Shown one piece after another: positions 45,964-57,109 of a DNA stretch of 64,000 nt. Source of the DNA: Panaeolus papilionaceus (taxonomy: Eukaryota > Basidiomycota > Agaricomycetes > Agaricales); the NCBI GenBank assembly GCA_015501605.1, contig JADNRZ010000026.1, positions 496,001-560,000 of the forward strand. Reading direction: 5' to 3'. Every line of letters begins with the position of its first letter. Position 1 is the first letter of the stretch. The notes under the pieces were generated by a model. The model had not been told where the DNA came from, did no database searches, and saw only the letters and a list, made by a program, of their open reading frames with translations. Both the position numbers and the translations under genes were made by a program.

Positions 45964-47319
45964 ATGGATTTCACGACATTTGCAGGAAAATACAGATTGG
46001 AAGAGGAGATTGCCAATGGTGGTTGTGGTACGTCTTTTTTCTCTTGATTTTATCTATTTTCTATGCCTTTCATTGACGTGAATGAACGGGTGAATCAATA
46101 GGCACAGTCTTCCTAGGTGTTCATACAGTCGCAGGCAAAGAAGTAGCTATCAAGCTAGAACCAGCTACATCCAACCCTTTACATTCACCACTCCGACAAG
46201 AGTCTAAAATCTACAAAACTCTCATGGGAGGAACAGGAGTACCTTGGATCATGTGGAGCGGCAAGCAAGGAGATTATAATGTCATGATTATCGATTTATT
46301 GGGCCCTAGTTTGGAGGAGCTGTTTAAGCGGTGCAATCGACACTTTTCTCTCAAGACCGTGTTGCTGCTGGCTGATCAGTTGGTGAGTCGCGTTCCTTAT
46401 TTTTTTCCTGGGTGGAGGGAAATATTTCTAACCGCACGCATCGTGTCATTGTAGATCTCACGCATCGAATTTATTCATTCCAACTCGCTTGTTCACAGAG
46501 ATATTAAACCTGCGAATTTCGTGATGGGAACGGGCAAAGCATCGCACATGGTGAACGTGATAGACTTTGGATTGGCCAAAAAATATAGAGACGCGCGGAC
46601 GTCGAACCATATTCCGTACAAGCAAGACGACTATCATGGGGTTGGCACGTCGTTGTTTGCTGCGATAAATACCCATTTAGGTGTTGGTGAGTGATGGAAT
46701 GAAGTGCTTTGTTTAATTGACTGGACTGACGCGCGTAATTGTAGAATCATCACGTCGCGACGACCTTGAATCGTTAGCGTACATGCTCATTTACTTCCTC
46801 CGTGGTACACTCCCGTGGCGGAAACTCCGCGCTCCCAATACCCCCCCAACCACCCCCTCACTCTCACCCTCTGACCGTGCGCACTTTGAAAAACACTACA
46901 GCCCTGTATCAGCAACGTGGGATCTCATTCGCGACGCTAAAATTGCCAACGAGGAGTTGTTGACGCTTGGGTTGCCACAAGAATTCGACGTGCTTTATCG
47001 CTATGCACGAGGACTGGAGTTTGATGATTTACCGGACTATGAAGGCCTGAGGAGGTTGTTTAGAGGACTGGCAGAGAGAGTGGGCGTGGAGTATGATGGG
47101 CAATTTGATTGGAGCGTGAAGGAACCTGCGACGTTGGAGGGAGAGAAGGAGGCCCCGGCTGGTGTGAAGACGAAGCTGAAGCCTGAGGATGATGCTGCCG
47201 CTGGGCCCCATGCTCACGCTATGGCTGCGTTGGGCAAAGGCAGAAGAACGGTTAGTGAAGGTGGCGGGACAGGTGGGAGGAGATATTGTGCGGCGTGTAA
47301 TGCGAGAAACAGGAGATGA
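45964..47319 (+). CDS. Casein kinase 1 family serine/threonine kinase, divergent
   Basis: Four exons: 45964-46027, 46102-46382, 46455-46686 and 46745-47319; 383 residues. The glycine loop is [12 protein letters not shown], and the ATP-binding lysine is in [18 protein letters not shown] is the catalytic loop, [12 protein letters not shown] holds the DFG aspartate, and [19 protein letters not shown] is the CK1-specific block. The usual CK1 GTARYxSxNTH is replaced by [11 protein letters not shown]. The tail is basic and ends [10 protein letters not shown]. It phosphorylates acidic or primed Ser/Thr sites; the target is unknown. This is a derived member rather than the canonical Hrr25/CK1-delta orthologue. 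Confidence 0.88.
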
Positions 47320-48229
47320 TAAGCATGGTAGGCGTCTTCGTTGATTTCCTGGTTGGTGTCATCATTGACTGTTCACCTCCAGTGATCTATCTAGTCGTTC
47401 TACGTGCTTTCCCGCATTCGCCTCTCTTGGACGAGGTGGCGTGCCTCGCTGTGGGCAAAATCTGCCATAATGACGTTTCACCCCCGGATCTCTAGACCTC
47501 GTTTTGATCCCCCGTGGGTGTCATCAACGACACCGGCTCTACACACATCTAACCCTAATAATTGTAACACTCTAACGATTTTTTACGACTATTTTTCTTG
47601 GTTTTTACTCTCTGTCTCACCTTGTCTTTGCCTCATTGTTGTTGTCGTTGTACCCTCGCTCGCATATCGCATCGCATTGTGCATTCTTCTTTTCTTCTTA
47701 CTTTTCTTTGACGCATTGGCATTGGCATCGCATTTTTCATCGGCATCATTGTTCATTGTTCACTTTGTTCATCCCTTCATGTTCCTTGTTGGTTTTTTTT
47801 TTCGTTAACTTTTTCCTTGCTTCAACTCCCCCTTCCTCCCTTGATTTTTGAACCTTCCGTGAAGCAAAAAATGTATGCTATAATATATAATAGATGCTTG
47901 CAGAGAGAAAACATACAAGCTATTGTATTATTTAATTATCTAAATTGAACGTGGTCTTGAATTCTGGATGACTGAGAGCGTCGGAGATCATGAAAGACAC
48001 GATGAACGGAGGCTTAGTGATGAGAAAGTAATGTGTGACCCGCATCAACATTGACGACTCGCGTCTTGACCAGAACCATCATTATCACTCACTCGCGCTC
48101 TTTGTACTCTTGTTGCTCGTCGATTGCAGTCTTTGTTTTCTTTGAATTCTGGCTATAGGCAACTGTTCAAGGCTCTCAACTTGGCTTTTTTTCGCGAGAC
48201 TCCTCAGTTTAACCATACAAAAACCAACC
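47320..48229. other. Intergenic: kinase 3' region and MRG15 promoter
   Basis: Pyrimidine-rich from about 47580 to 47850. A frame at 47404-47808 is low-complexity hydrophobic sequence with no domain and is not called. Confidence 0.5.
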
Positions 48230-49828
48230 ATGGCCACACCCGCTGATAAACCTCTGGTGTACACCAACAATGAACGCGTACTGTGCTATCATGGACCTCT
48301 TATTTATGAAGCCAAAGTTCTCAAGACGGATAATTTCACTGAAGCAACCACTAAAACTGGCGTACCTGGCCCACATTACTTTGTACATTACAAGGGATGG
48401 AAACAGACGTAAGTGTTTTTGTTTTTCTTCAAGCCTCTTTCCCTTCCTTTATTCACCACTTTTTGGGGGAAACCCGCGATTGACTTGTGCTCTTTTTTGT
48501 TTGGGTTGACCTTGTAATATGTTGATGCTAACTAGAACCCGACAACCTTTGTTTAAAACCACAGATGGGACGAATGGGTCCCCGTGAGCCGACTCTTGAA
48601 ATTCAACGAAGCCAACGTCGCGCTTCAAAAATCCCTGTCGGCCAATAAGGAGTCCTCATCGTCGCATGCGTCAAAGGGCGGCTCACGACACCAACATCCT
48701 TCGTCAGCGATGTCTTCTTCTTTACCTGGTGGTGGCACGGGGCTGAGTGTCGGTGGGCCTGGTGCGGGTGGCGGGGGTGTGTCGGCAAAGGAGGCTGTGG
48801 GCACGAGGGGTGCGAGAGGGAAGGACGGAGGCGCGGGTACAGCGGGGAGAAAGGATGGTGCGAGGGGTACGAAGAGGGCGAGAGAAGAGGACGATAGAGG
48901 GAATAAGCCTGAGATGAAGTTGAATTTGCCAGAGATTTTGAAGGTTATGTTGGTTGACGACTGGGAAAATGTTACGAAGAATAATCAGGTGAATTTGTTG
49001 ACCTTTTTTTTTCACATCTGTGGGGACGTATGTTAATGCTTTTGATAGCTCGTTACGTTGCCCAGGACTCCCGATGTCGCCACCGTCCTCAACGAATTCG
49101 CAGAATACCTCAATGAGAAAAAACCAACAACGTGAGGTCTCTCATCCTTGTCGTCTGACTCACCCCGTCTCACACATATTTCTTCCTCTTCTACTCCAGC
49201 GTCAAAGAGCCCACTATCCTCGCTCCAACTATTATAAAAGGCCTAAAAGCCTACTTTGACCGTGCACTGGGTACCAACCTGCTCTACCGATTCGAACGCC
49301 CACAGTTTGCGGCTATCCGCAAAGAATATATTACAGGCCCGAATGCCGTCATCGGTGTTACGGACAAAGAGATGAGCAGTATCTACGGAGCTGAGCATTT
49401 GTTGAGGATGCTTGGTGAGTTAGACTGTCTCGTCAATTTTTTTTTCCTCAGCTTGTTACGCTTTGTTTGTGGGATGTTTTTCGTCCATATCCCTACCCCT
49501 TGTGTCGTCTGGTGCTGTCGCTCTCTTCCAATGTCATTTTCTGACCTCTCGTGTTGTGGTTTTATTTCTAGTCTCGTTACCTCAGATCATTGCAGTCACC
49601 AGCCTCGACGGTGAATCTGTTCTGTTATTGAAAGACTATGTGAATGAGTTGTTCAAGTATGTGATTCTCTGTTGGATTCGTTTTTCCTTGCATAATGCTG
49701 ACACGAATTTGTTGCACTTCGTTGTTTCTTTGCAATATTATAGTTGGATGGTGCAAGAAAAGGACCGGATATTCCAGAAACAGTATGAACATGCTGATGT
49801 TGCATACCAGAATGTGTCACGGTCCTGA
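48230..49828 (+). CDS. EAF3: MRG15/Eaf3 chromodomain protein
   Basis: Six exons: 48230-48408, 48565-48988, 49049-49131, 49200-49414, 49572-49656 and 49744-49828; 356 residues. The N-terminal chromodomain reads ERVLCYHGPLIYEAKV, then YFVHYKGWKQTWDEWVP, with the aromatic cage that reads methylated H3K36. A Gly/Ser-rich linker and a basic NLS-like GTKRAREEDDR follow. The C-terminal MRG domain includes LNLPEILKVMLVDDWENV, NLLYRFERPQF and YGAEHLLRML. Subunit of NuA4 acetyltransferase and Rpd3S deacetylase complexes. Intact. Confidence 0.93.
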
Positions 49829-51165
49829 TTGTCTGTTACTGATGAGATCATTGGTTGTTGGTAGATAGGATTTTGTTGCTTTTGTTTTTCTTGCACTTTG
49901 AAATATTTTATTGTGTTTTATTTTGTGTGGATTGTCAACATTTCTGAGGCAACATTGTTTTGCTGGCTCCTTGAGTAGTTGTTGTCAAGTTGAAAATGGA
50001 TCCCATTGTACAATGAGTGACTTGATTTAGAGATGATGTTAAGGTAGGGCTCATGTACACTTGACTAGCCCATGTGATTGATGTGTTACATTAGGTGACT
50101 TTTTGACCTTTTTGATAGCCAAACTTCCTGCCACTCATATTTGACAATGAAATACATGATATATCAGAGTAAATTACTGTACCATTTTGATCAATTTGAC
50201 AGTCAGCATGTCAGCAGACTCTCAGTTGGGTCCAAAACTGGTTGGTGTCAGCAGTTAGCTGGGATCTAGTCAAAATTTCCATATATATAAATAAAATTTG
50301 GTCAGAATTTGTAATTTAACCAACTTTTTGCTGAAAATAGATAATTCCTTGTTAGTCTAGCTAAGTCCTGGTATCTGAGATAATTTAGTTAGTCACTAAA
50401 TTTTTGTAAATTAATTGCAATGCAGAATCTGAGCTGACAATGTGGTTGATATCACCTTCAGACCAAACACAGACACATCAAGTCCTGATAAGATCCTTAA
50501 GCTTGTTAATGTGCCATGAGTGCATCTGTATGCCATGCTGTCCCCAATTAATATCAGTTGCATCATCTGTTTGAAGGCAGAATGTATTTTTGGTAGTCAT
50601 AAATCTCTTTAATTTCTCTGAACAAGAGTATGACAATGGTTGGAAGATGGAACTTGGACACTGATGGCACCAATGACCATTGCTTATCTCTGTCCCACCT
50701 CTGACTTCCCCTTGTACCTACCTACCTGCCCCTGACACCCCATACTTGATTGAGTCCATAGAACCAAGATAAGTGATTATGTATTTAATCTCATGGCTGA
50801 GTTTGCTACTGAGAATTGTGAGATTTTGAATCTTTATTTATTATCTCCTTTCCAATTACAACTGTTATTGCATTAATTGGCTCACAAAACCCACACATTA
50901 CTAGGACCCATAATTTTTACATCTACTGAAAGCTACACCATCTCTCTATTAATTGGTAAGGTTGCCATTGCTTGGGGGAAGACAATCCAGCCATAATAGA
51001 CAGAATGGAGTCCAGGGTACCTGGCATAGACTGTGTTTCCCACAAACCATGAGGATGTCAAGGATGTGAAATTGTGAATTGACAAAGTGCAAACACTGTC
51101 ACTAGAATCAATAAGGTAATGTTGGTATCAGTCAATATAGTCTATCTTGATTCCACACCTCACAC

Positions 51166-51466
51166 TGTTAGGGGAAGAAAATGCCCAGAAGCCAAGTTGA
51201 TAATTGAGTGAGGAATCAGCCTGATCCCCACCAGCCTATATGCTACATCAGATAAACTATCTACCGGTATGCTGTGCACTAAATCTAAGAATAGGCTAAG
51301 GCTATGCAATATCAAATGATGTTGACAAAACAATCAGGAAAGGAGGCTGCACACTACAACAGGGGTATCAATGATGCAACAGGCAGCTGTACAGTGATCT
51401 GGGGCTGTGACCATGCTGTCCATTGTAACTGTGCTAGAGTGGGGGATCACAAGAGATCCCCTGACA
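51166..51466. repeat. Solo LTR, old and decayed
   Basis: 301 bp, starting TGTTAGGGGAAG and ending CCCCTGACA, flanked by the 5-bp duplication CACAC (51161-51165 and 51467-51471). It is the same family as the LTRs at 51987 and 53451. Most differences replace CG by CA or TG (for example GACGAAAC becomes GACAAAAC). Confidence 0.85.
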
Positions 51467-51986
51467 CACACTAACAACATATTTTTTTAGCACCATTCAC
51501 CTTTCAAATTAAATCATCCTAAGCTGATATCCAAGATCTGTATGGCAGAAATTTACTAATCCTGAGGTCTGCTAAATTGATTAAATTGATTTACAGTTAT
51601 TTACTCCCATAGCTCTACTTTTCTCAACTTATTTCTTAAATTGATAGCTTATGAGCTGGGAATAATCAATTGAGCCAGATTTTTGTGTTCAACATTGACC
51701 AGACATGAACACAATCATCACAGGGTTCATTAATGTGCACATGACAGCTCAGTTTGGGTCAGTGGGGCACTGCATAGTCCTCAACTCAGACATTTTTTGA
51801 GTCAGTTTCCATGATTTCTAGATCTCATGAACAATGCTCTTTACTCTCAATTCCCTATAATCCCAAGTTCCTAATCTGGCTTCTTTATCATGGGTGTTCA
51901 TCATCTTTGGAAGGCAAGCCAGACCTATATTTCAAATTTTTGATGATAGCCTCATGAATTATTTCTGCAACAGTTAATTCAGCCAT

Positions 51987-52288
51987 TGTAAGGGATAGGA
52001 ATGCCCAGAAGCCAAGTTGATAATCGAGTGAGGAATCATCCTGATCCCCACTGGCCTATATACTACATCGGATAAACTATCTACCGGTATGCTGTGCACT
52101 AAATCTAAGAATAGGCTAAGGCTATGCGATATCAAATGATGGTGACGAAACAATCAGGAAAGGAGGCTGCGCACTACGACAGGGGTATCAATGATGCAAC
52201 GGGCGGCTGTACAGTGATCTAGAGATGATGACCAGGCTGTGCACCGTAACCGCGCCAGGGTGGGGGTTCTGTGACAGATCCCCTGACA
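51987..52288 (-). repeat. 3' LTR (in element orientation)
   Basis: 302 bp with TG..CA ends. Identical by eye to 53451-53752. Confidence 0.9.
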
Positions 52289-52326
52289 CTATCTCCCCAT
52301 CTAGATTTGCTGCCCCAGCAAATCCC

Positions 52327-53349
52327 TTAGCTTCCATGTCTACCGCCTCGTCCACTGCGCTCCCGGAAAACCACACCGCGACCACCCCTTGAAGGAGCAG
52401 TGGGGGGGATAGGGTTCCCAAGAGTGGGCGCAAGTGCTGAGAAGTGGGCTCTCATCGCATCAATGCTCATCGGCGAGCCAGGCGAGAGTGCCGGGGTAGG
52501 ATTGGCGGTCTGCATCACGGCTGTAGGCGCGATGGGAGTGTTGGGCTGGTTCACAGGTGTCGTCGAAGCTGATCGAGCACCTGGGGTAGCCACCGGTGAA
52601 GGTGGGGCGGCCGTGTTCATGACGATGGAGGGGACGACCGGAGTAGAGCCTGGAGCAGGGGTAGGAGTTGCCGACGGTGCTGCAGGGGTTAGAGTGGCGG
52701 ACTGAGGAATTGATGGTGGCGAGGGGGGCTGAGTGGCCGGAGCAGCCTGAACGATGGGAACAGGGGCTTCACGGAACTTCCCAGCGGTTGGCCTCCCACT
52801 GGCATCACGAGCGGGACCCGGAGCATCCCGCTGCCTAGGAGCGCGGACTCGACGACGAGCGAGCCGCTTGCCCAATACGACGAGGGCATTACCAACTTGA
52901 GAGTCGGTACCGCGAATAGAGACGTGGCGGGCACCAGCTGATCCGTCCTTTACCTCAAAGGCTCGGATGTGTGCACCAGATAAGTCATGGATCTGTTTAA
53001 GACCCCTTCCACCTCGCCCAACCAGGTGCGCTGCCATCGCGTCGGGTACAATGACAGTGAGCAACTGCTGATCGGGTTTGTCGTCCTTCTGAGGGTAGGT
53101 GCCCGACATATGAAGGTGGGTGGGAATAGTGCCTTGTGGGGGAGTAGGAGCCGGTGGGGCGGGAGGCTCAGCCTTCTTCCGCTGACGGCGAGAGGGTTGG
53201 GTAGGTGCGATAGCTGCAATAGTCTGTTGGGTAGAGAGCTGGTTGGTGACGGAGCGAAGCTCCTCCTGGAGCAGCCTCATCCGCTCATAGAGTTGGTCGA
53301 ACTGTTCAGTGACGAATTCTTCCAAGGACATCTCTGGTGTAGTAGACAT
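52327..53349 (-). CDS. KH-domain Gag-like protein of the LTR element
   Basis: Single exon, 340 residues. The N terminus forms a coiled coil (residues about 10-40, EQFDQLYERMRLLQEELRS). A KH RNA-binding domain at about residues 95-170 carries the loop VGRGGRGLKQI, equivalent to GxxG, and ends ALVVLGKRLARRRVR. A proline/alanine/threonine-rich linker of about 130 residues follows, then an Arg/Gly-rich tail (RERSGRGGRHGS). Coiled coil plus RNA-binding KH and RGG regions fit packaging of element RNA in place of a zinc-knuckle nucleocapsid; this role is inferred. CpG-rich, unlike its surroundings. Confidence 0.8.
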   Translation of the reverse strand: MSTTPEMSLEEFVTEQFDQLYERMRLLQEELRSVTNQLSTQQTIAAIAPTQPSRRQRKKAEPPAPPAPTPPQGTIPTHLHMSGTYPQKDDKPDQQLLTVIVPDAMAAHLVGRGGRGLKQIHDLSGAHIRAFEVKDGSAGARHVSIRGTDSQVGNALVVLGKRLARRRVRAPRQRDAPGPARDASGRPTAGKFREAPVPIVQAAPATQPPSPPSIPQSATLTPAAPSATPTPAPGSTPVVPSIVMNTAAPPSPVATPGARSASTTPVNQPNTPIAPTAVMQTANPTPALSPGSPMSIDAMRAHFSALAPTLGNPIPPTAPSRGGRGVVFRERSGRGGRHGS

Positions 53350-53450
53350 TGGGAGCAGGGTGTGGGCGAAGGGTAGGGCTTGTAGGATGAGGAGTAGATG
53401 GTGTGCAGTGAGCTAGGGAGGTGCAGACTGCTGTAGAGACTCGATTATGA

Positions 53451-53752
53451 TGTAAGGGATAGGAATGCCCAGAAGCCAAGTTGATAATCGAGTGAGGAAT
53501 CATCCTGATCCCCACTGGCCTATATACTACATCGGATAAACTATCTACCGGTATGCTGTGCACTAAATCTAAGAATAGGCTAAGGCTATGCGATATCAAA
53601 TGATGGTGACGAAACAATCAGGAAAGGAGGCTGCGCACTACGACAGGGGTATCAATGATGCAACGGGCGGCTGTACAGTGATCTAGAGATGATGACCAGG
53701 CTGTGCACCGTAACCGCGCCAGGGTGGGGGTTCTGTGACAGATCCCCTGACA
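53451..53752 (-). repeat. 5' LTR (in element orientation)
   Basis: 302 bp, partner of 51987-52288. The adjoining sequence inside the element (minus strand, TCATAATCGAGTCTC) occupies the primer-binding position, but I cannot match it to a tRNA by eye. Confidence 0.9.
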
Positions 53753-53964
53753 GCCATAAGCGAAAATCAAATTGCTTACTGAAATTGCTATTTGGGAGGG
53801 CTTTATGAAGTTGCAACATGGACAAGAGATTATTATCATTAGGATAGATGCCAGGTGAGTACTGATCTATTCTACAAGAATGTGACAATCCAGGCTCATT
53901 CAAAACAGCATCTGGCTATATGAATGCCAGGGTGTATTCAGTTGTTGCAGTCAAACAAACTCAT

Positions 53965-54545
53965 CAGCTGGATTCAACCCTGAGCTCCAAAAACTGTTCT
54001 ACAGTCAACAGCTCATGCTGTTTTTGTTTTTGATGGGCCATCTCAACCTAGAATCAAGTGAGGAAAGGTTGTATGAACAGCTCCTCACTGGCTAATAGAG
54101 CAGTTGCAGAAACTCATTCAAGCATTTGGATTTCATACTTATACTGTCAGTAACAATTGAATATTTTTAGTTGATATATACAGAGTAACACGATCAATAG
54201 GCTCCAGGAGAGGCTGAGGCTGAGCTAGCCTATCTCAACTGCACCCAAGCCATTGATTTGGTTATCAGCAGTGATAGTGATGTGTTCCTATTCAGGGCTC
54301 AACAAGTTGCCTAACAGTATGTTTAAGAAGAATTTTTCTATCTTGACATCTCAGATTTAAATATTATTTAACAATCACTAGTATACACCCTCTCTCTGGA
54401 AGCAAGTCTGATTCTGACACCATTGAGATGTACTTGACTCATTGGAGTAATTCATCAACCATCATCCCTCAGTCAACATGTGTATTCATTGCAATGATGT
54501 CAGGAGGGGAGTATTCAGTGAGATTTTTCAAGTTTCAATCTCAAA
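53965..54545 (+). pseudogene. XPG/Rad2-type (GEN1-like) nuclease relic
   Basis: One frame gives AVFVFDGPSQPRIK, stop, GKVV, stop, TAPHWLIEQLQKLIQAFG. After a likely intron it gives APGEAEAELAYLN..IDLVISSDSDVFLF, the XPG-I active-site region with its acidic metal ligands. TCVFIAMMSGGEYS follows later. Both early stops are TGA where Arg (CGA) is expected. Agaricomycetes carry many such XPG-type genes; this one is dead. Confidence 0.75.
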
Positions 54546-55689
54546 TTCTTGACTATCACCTTGGATACTTCAAGTATTGACTAGGTTGATTTTCATTCTA
54601 GAGCAGTCTTTGAGGATGTGGGATTCAAATTGCATCACAACTGGAGGACTTTACACTAACCCAAACTTTTCAGCTGAGGCTCAGCCAATGATCAGTTCAT
54701 AAATTAATATTTTTGCTTATCTTATAGTTTAGTGATTAGCTTTATAAACTAATGAACTGAGGCTCAACTGAGGCTTGGCTGAGGTTCAGCCAAGGTTGAA
54801 CCGATACTCAGCTGAGGTCTTGGCTGCTAGTTTCAGTTCTTTCCTGAGTATTATCAGTTCACAGAACTGAGGCTCTGCTGAATATCAGCTCATAATCTAT
54901 ATGTATTGGTTTGTTATTGTTCTTTGCAGTTTTCTAGCTACACTATTATGTAACATAGTTTGTCATGCATGCATGGCTGTTTGGTGGCTTTGTTGTGACA
55001 TATTTGCCAAGAGAATTAGTAATATTGTAGACCAGCATCTAGCTTTTTATAGTGAGGGAAATCTATCAGCAACCCCCAGGTAAGGTAGTGGACAGTCATG
55101 TCCCACCAACCTGCATGATGCACAGCCACCATGTCCAAAAACAGATTCCACCCTAAAAAGAGTGGAAAAACTTGTGTTTTTTGTGTTAATTTAGGACAAA
55201 AAGTGTGTTTTTACTTTGCATAATTTTTGAACAAAAAAAAATTGAACATGTTATTACAAAGATGATTTTACATGAGACTACCAATTTTAGTGACTATCAG
55301 AGCTTATGCTCAGGAGCAATAACTCAAACAAGCCTGAACACTGCTAATAAGGTAGAGGACAAACATGATCAACCAACATCACCTGACATAACTTTCCCTA
55401 TGTCACAATCACCCAAAATTAGAAGGTTTGTGTCTGAAGGCAAGATTTTTCAAACTGATAAGACAATATAATTATGCAACAATGACCTATATACAATTGG
55501 AGAGTCCTTAAACGAAGAATAAGTAGTGATAATTACACCTGAGAATTTATAAGAATATAGTCTAAAAATATGTGCAAATTAAACCTTATCTCTAAGGTGA
55601 TATCCTAGTCCAAGTCTCACATTGATACTGTGACCTTCTCAAGAACAACATGACATGTGAATTTAAAAAATACCAGCTTCCTCAAGTTC

Positions 55690-56115
55690 ATCCATGATGC
55701 TCTCAGGCAAAACATGCTGTCCTCAATACTTCCTTGCAGCCCAAGTAGCTTGCCTTCCATTTAGGCTGTGAGAATAAGCATCCATAAAGTGGTTGGATCA
55801 AGTGGCAAAGCGATGCATGCTCTTGAGTGGGATGGACTCAAGTGCATCAAGTGCATTTTTCTCAAGTGCATCCTTGTGCGAGGATTCAGGTGCCATCTGG
55901 TAAAGTCTTTTTGCATATCCCTAGCAATGTTCAATGAAATTTAATTCACAGTGGAACTTGGGCAGAAACAACACCTCAATGCCAAGTGATTTGCAGGTGG
56001 TTTGAAGCACAGAAGGGACATTCATGAAGTCAGGTTGGTTATAGAGAACACAATGGCAGCAGCATGCTGTAGCACCAGGTAAGCAGTTGAAATTCTTACC
56101 ACACTGTGCTTTCAA
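55690..56115 (-). pseudogene. DDE-superfamily transposase relic
   Basis: The minus strand reads CVLYNQPDFMNVPSVLQ, then FLPKFHCELNFIEHC, stop, GYAKRLYQMAPESS, and NHFMDAYSHSLNGRQATWAARKY, stop. I recognise the catalytic-Glu region of a fungal DDE transposase (FLPKxHCELNFIEQCWG). At least two of the stops fit CGA to TGA, and one fits TGG to TAG. Only the C-terminal portion is legible. Confidence 0.75.
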
Positions 56116-57109
56116 TTTGCTGTGCTGACCAAATCTGTTATGCTATGTCTTTTCTTTTCATCTCATCTTGCTATTATCTTATCATTGTGTACTATCATCT
56201 CTCTTTGTACTTGTAGTTTGTCTTATCTTTCTTATCTTCCTTATCTTTTCTCTTCTCACTCCACTTCCATTCCTGTTGTCACCCCACATCTTTCTCCTAT
56301 GTATCTATGACTTGTCTTCTTACTCATATCTCTCACATTTATGACTCATCCTTGCTTCTTTCTCTCATGATCGCTCCACTCTGACTCATGGACTTCACAC
56401 CTTATCTACACTGCCTCATACATGCATAGCCACTGTAGATACTTATATAAGCTGGTAGTTTATACCCTTTGTTCTTTAGCTAGTTCTTTAACTACAATAG
56501 AATGATCACTTCTACTGGACTTCTTTTACTTGCTCTCTGCTAAGACAATACCATTGAGCAACTCTTGAAGTGGCATTCTTAGTTAGATTCCCTCAAACTC
56601 AACATAACACGCCAAACCAACTCCGACTTCACCTTTGACCTTCGTTCTTGTTGACTCTACAGCTGGACTTGTATGCACCAAACAAGTCAACCATAACAAA
56701 ATCCATGCTCTTCAAGGATCACAGCCATTCCTTTGAAGACACCTTCTCAGGCATGGCCAGGTGGGAAGTAAAGAGGCTGGTGTCAGGGGATCTCCTGCTA
56801 CCTCCTATTACTTTCCCTATCATCATCTCTCTTTTCTCCCTTTTCTCCTATTTCCCTTGCTCTATTTCACTATCTGGACATATCATGGACTCATACATAT
56901 TATATTACACCTTCCTTTAGTTGTCACTCATTTATTATTTAGTTGTTTCCACTGTTGCATAGTCATTCCTTTGTGTTTCCCTTTGTTTATTCCCAAAGGC
57001 ATTATTTGGCATCAAGGCTGATGCCAATGCCAGCTCATCACTTAAATAGCTGTTTCACCTGGGTTTGATCCTTTACCTCTTTCTCTGAGGACTTTGCTGT
57101 TGCCCAGGG

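Larger units (their letters stand above)
51987..53752 (-). mobile_element. Young non-autonomous LTR retrotransposon carrying only a KH-domain Gag-like ORF
   Basis: Two 302-bp LTRs (51987-52288 and 53451-53752) look identical by eye and begin TG and end CA. The 5-bp target duplication GCCAT lies at 51982-51986 and 53753-53757. In minus orientation a purine tract (GATGGGGAGATAG, 52289-52301) precedes the 3' LTR, as a polypurine tract should. The internal 1,162 bp hold one ORF and no protease, reverse transcriptase, RNase H or integrase. Mobilisation would need enzymes from another element. Confidence 0.92.

Noticed and set aside
47404..47808. 134-codon plus-strand frame after the casein kinase gene
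   Set aside because: Composition reflects a pyrimidine-rich tract; no domain, starts within the 3' untranslated region.
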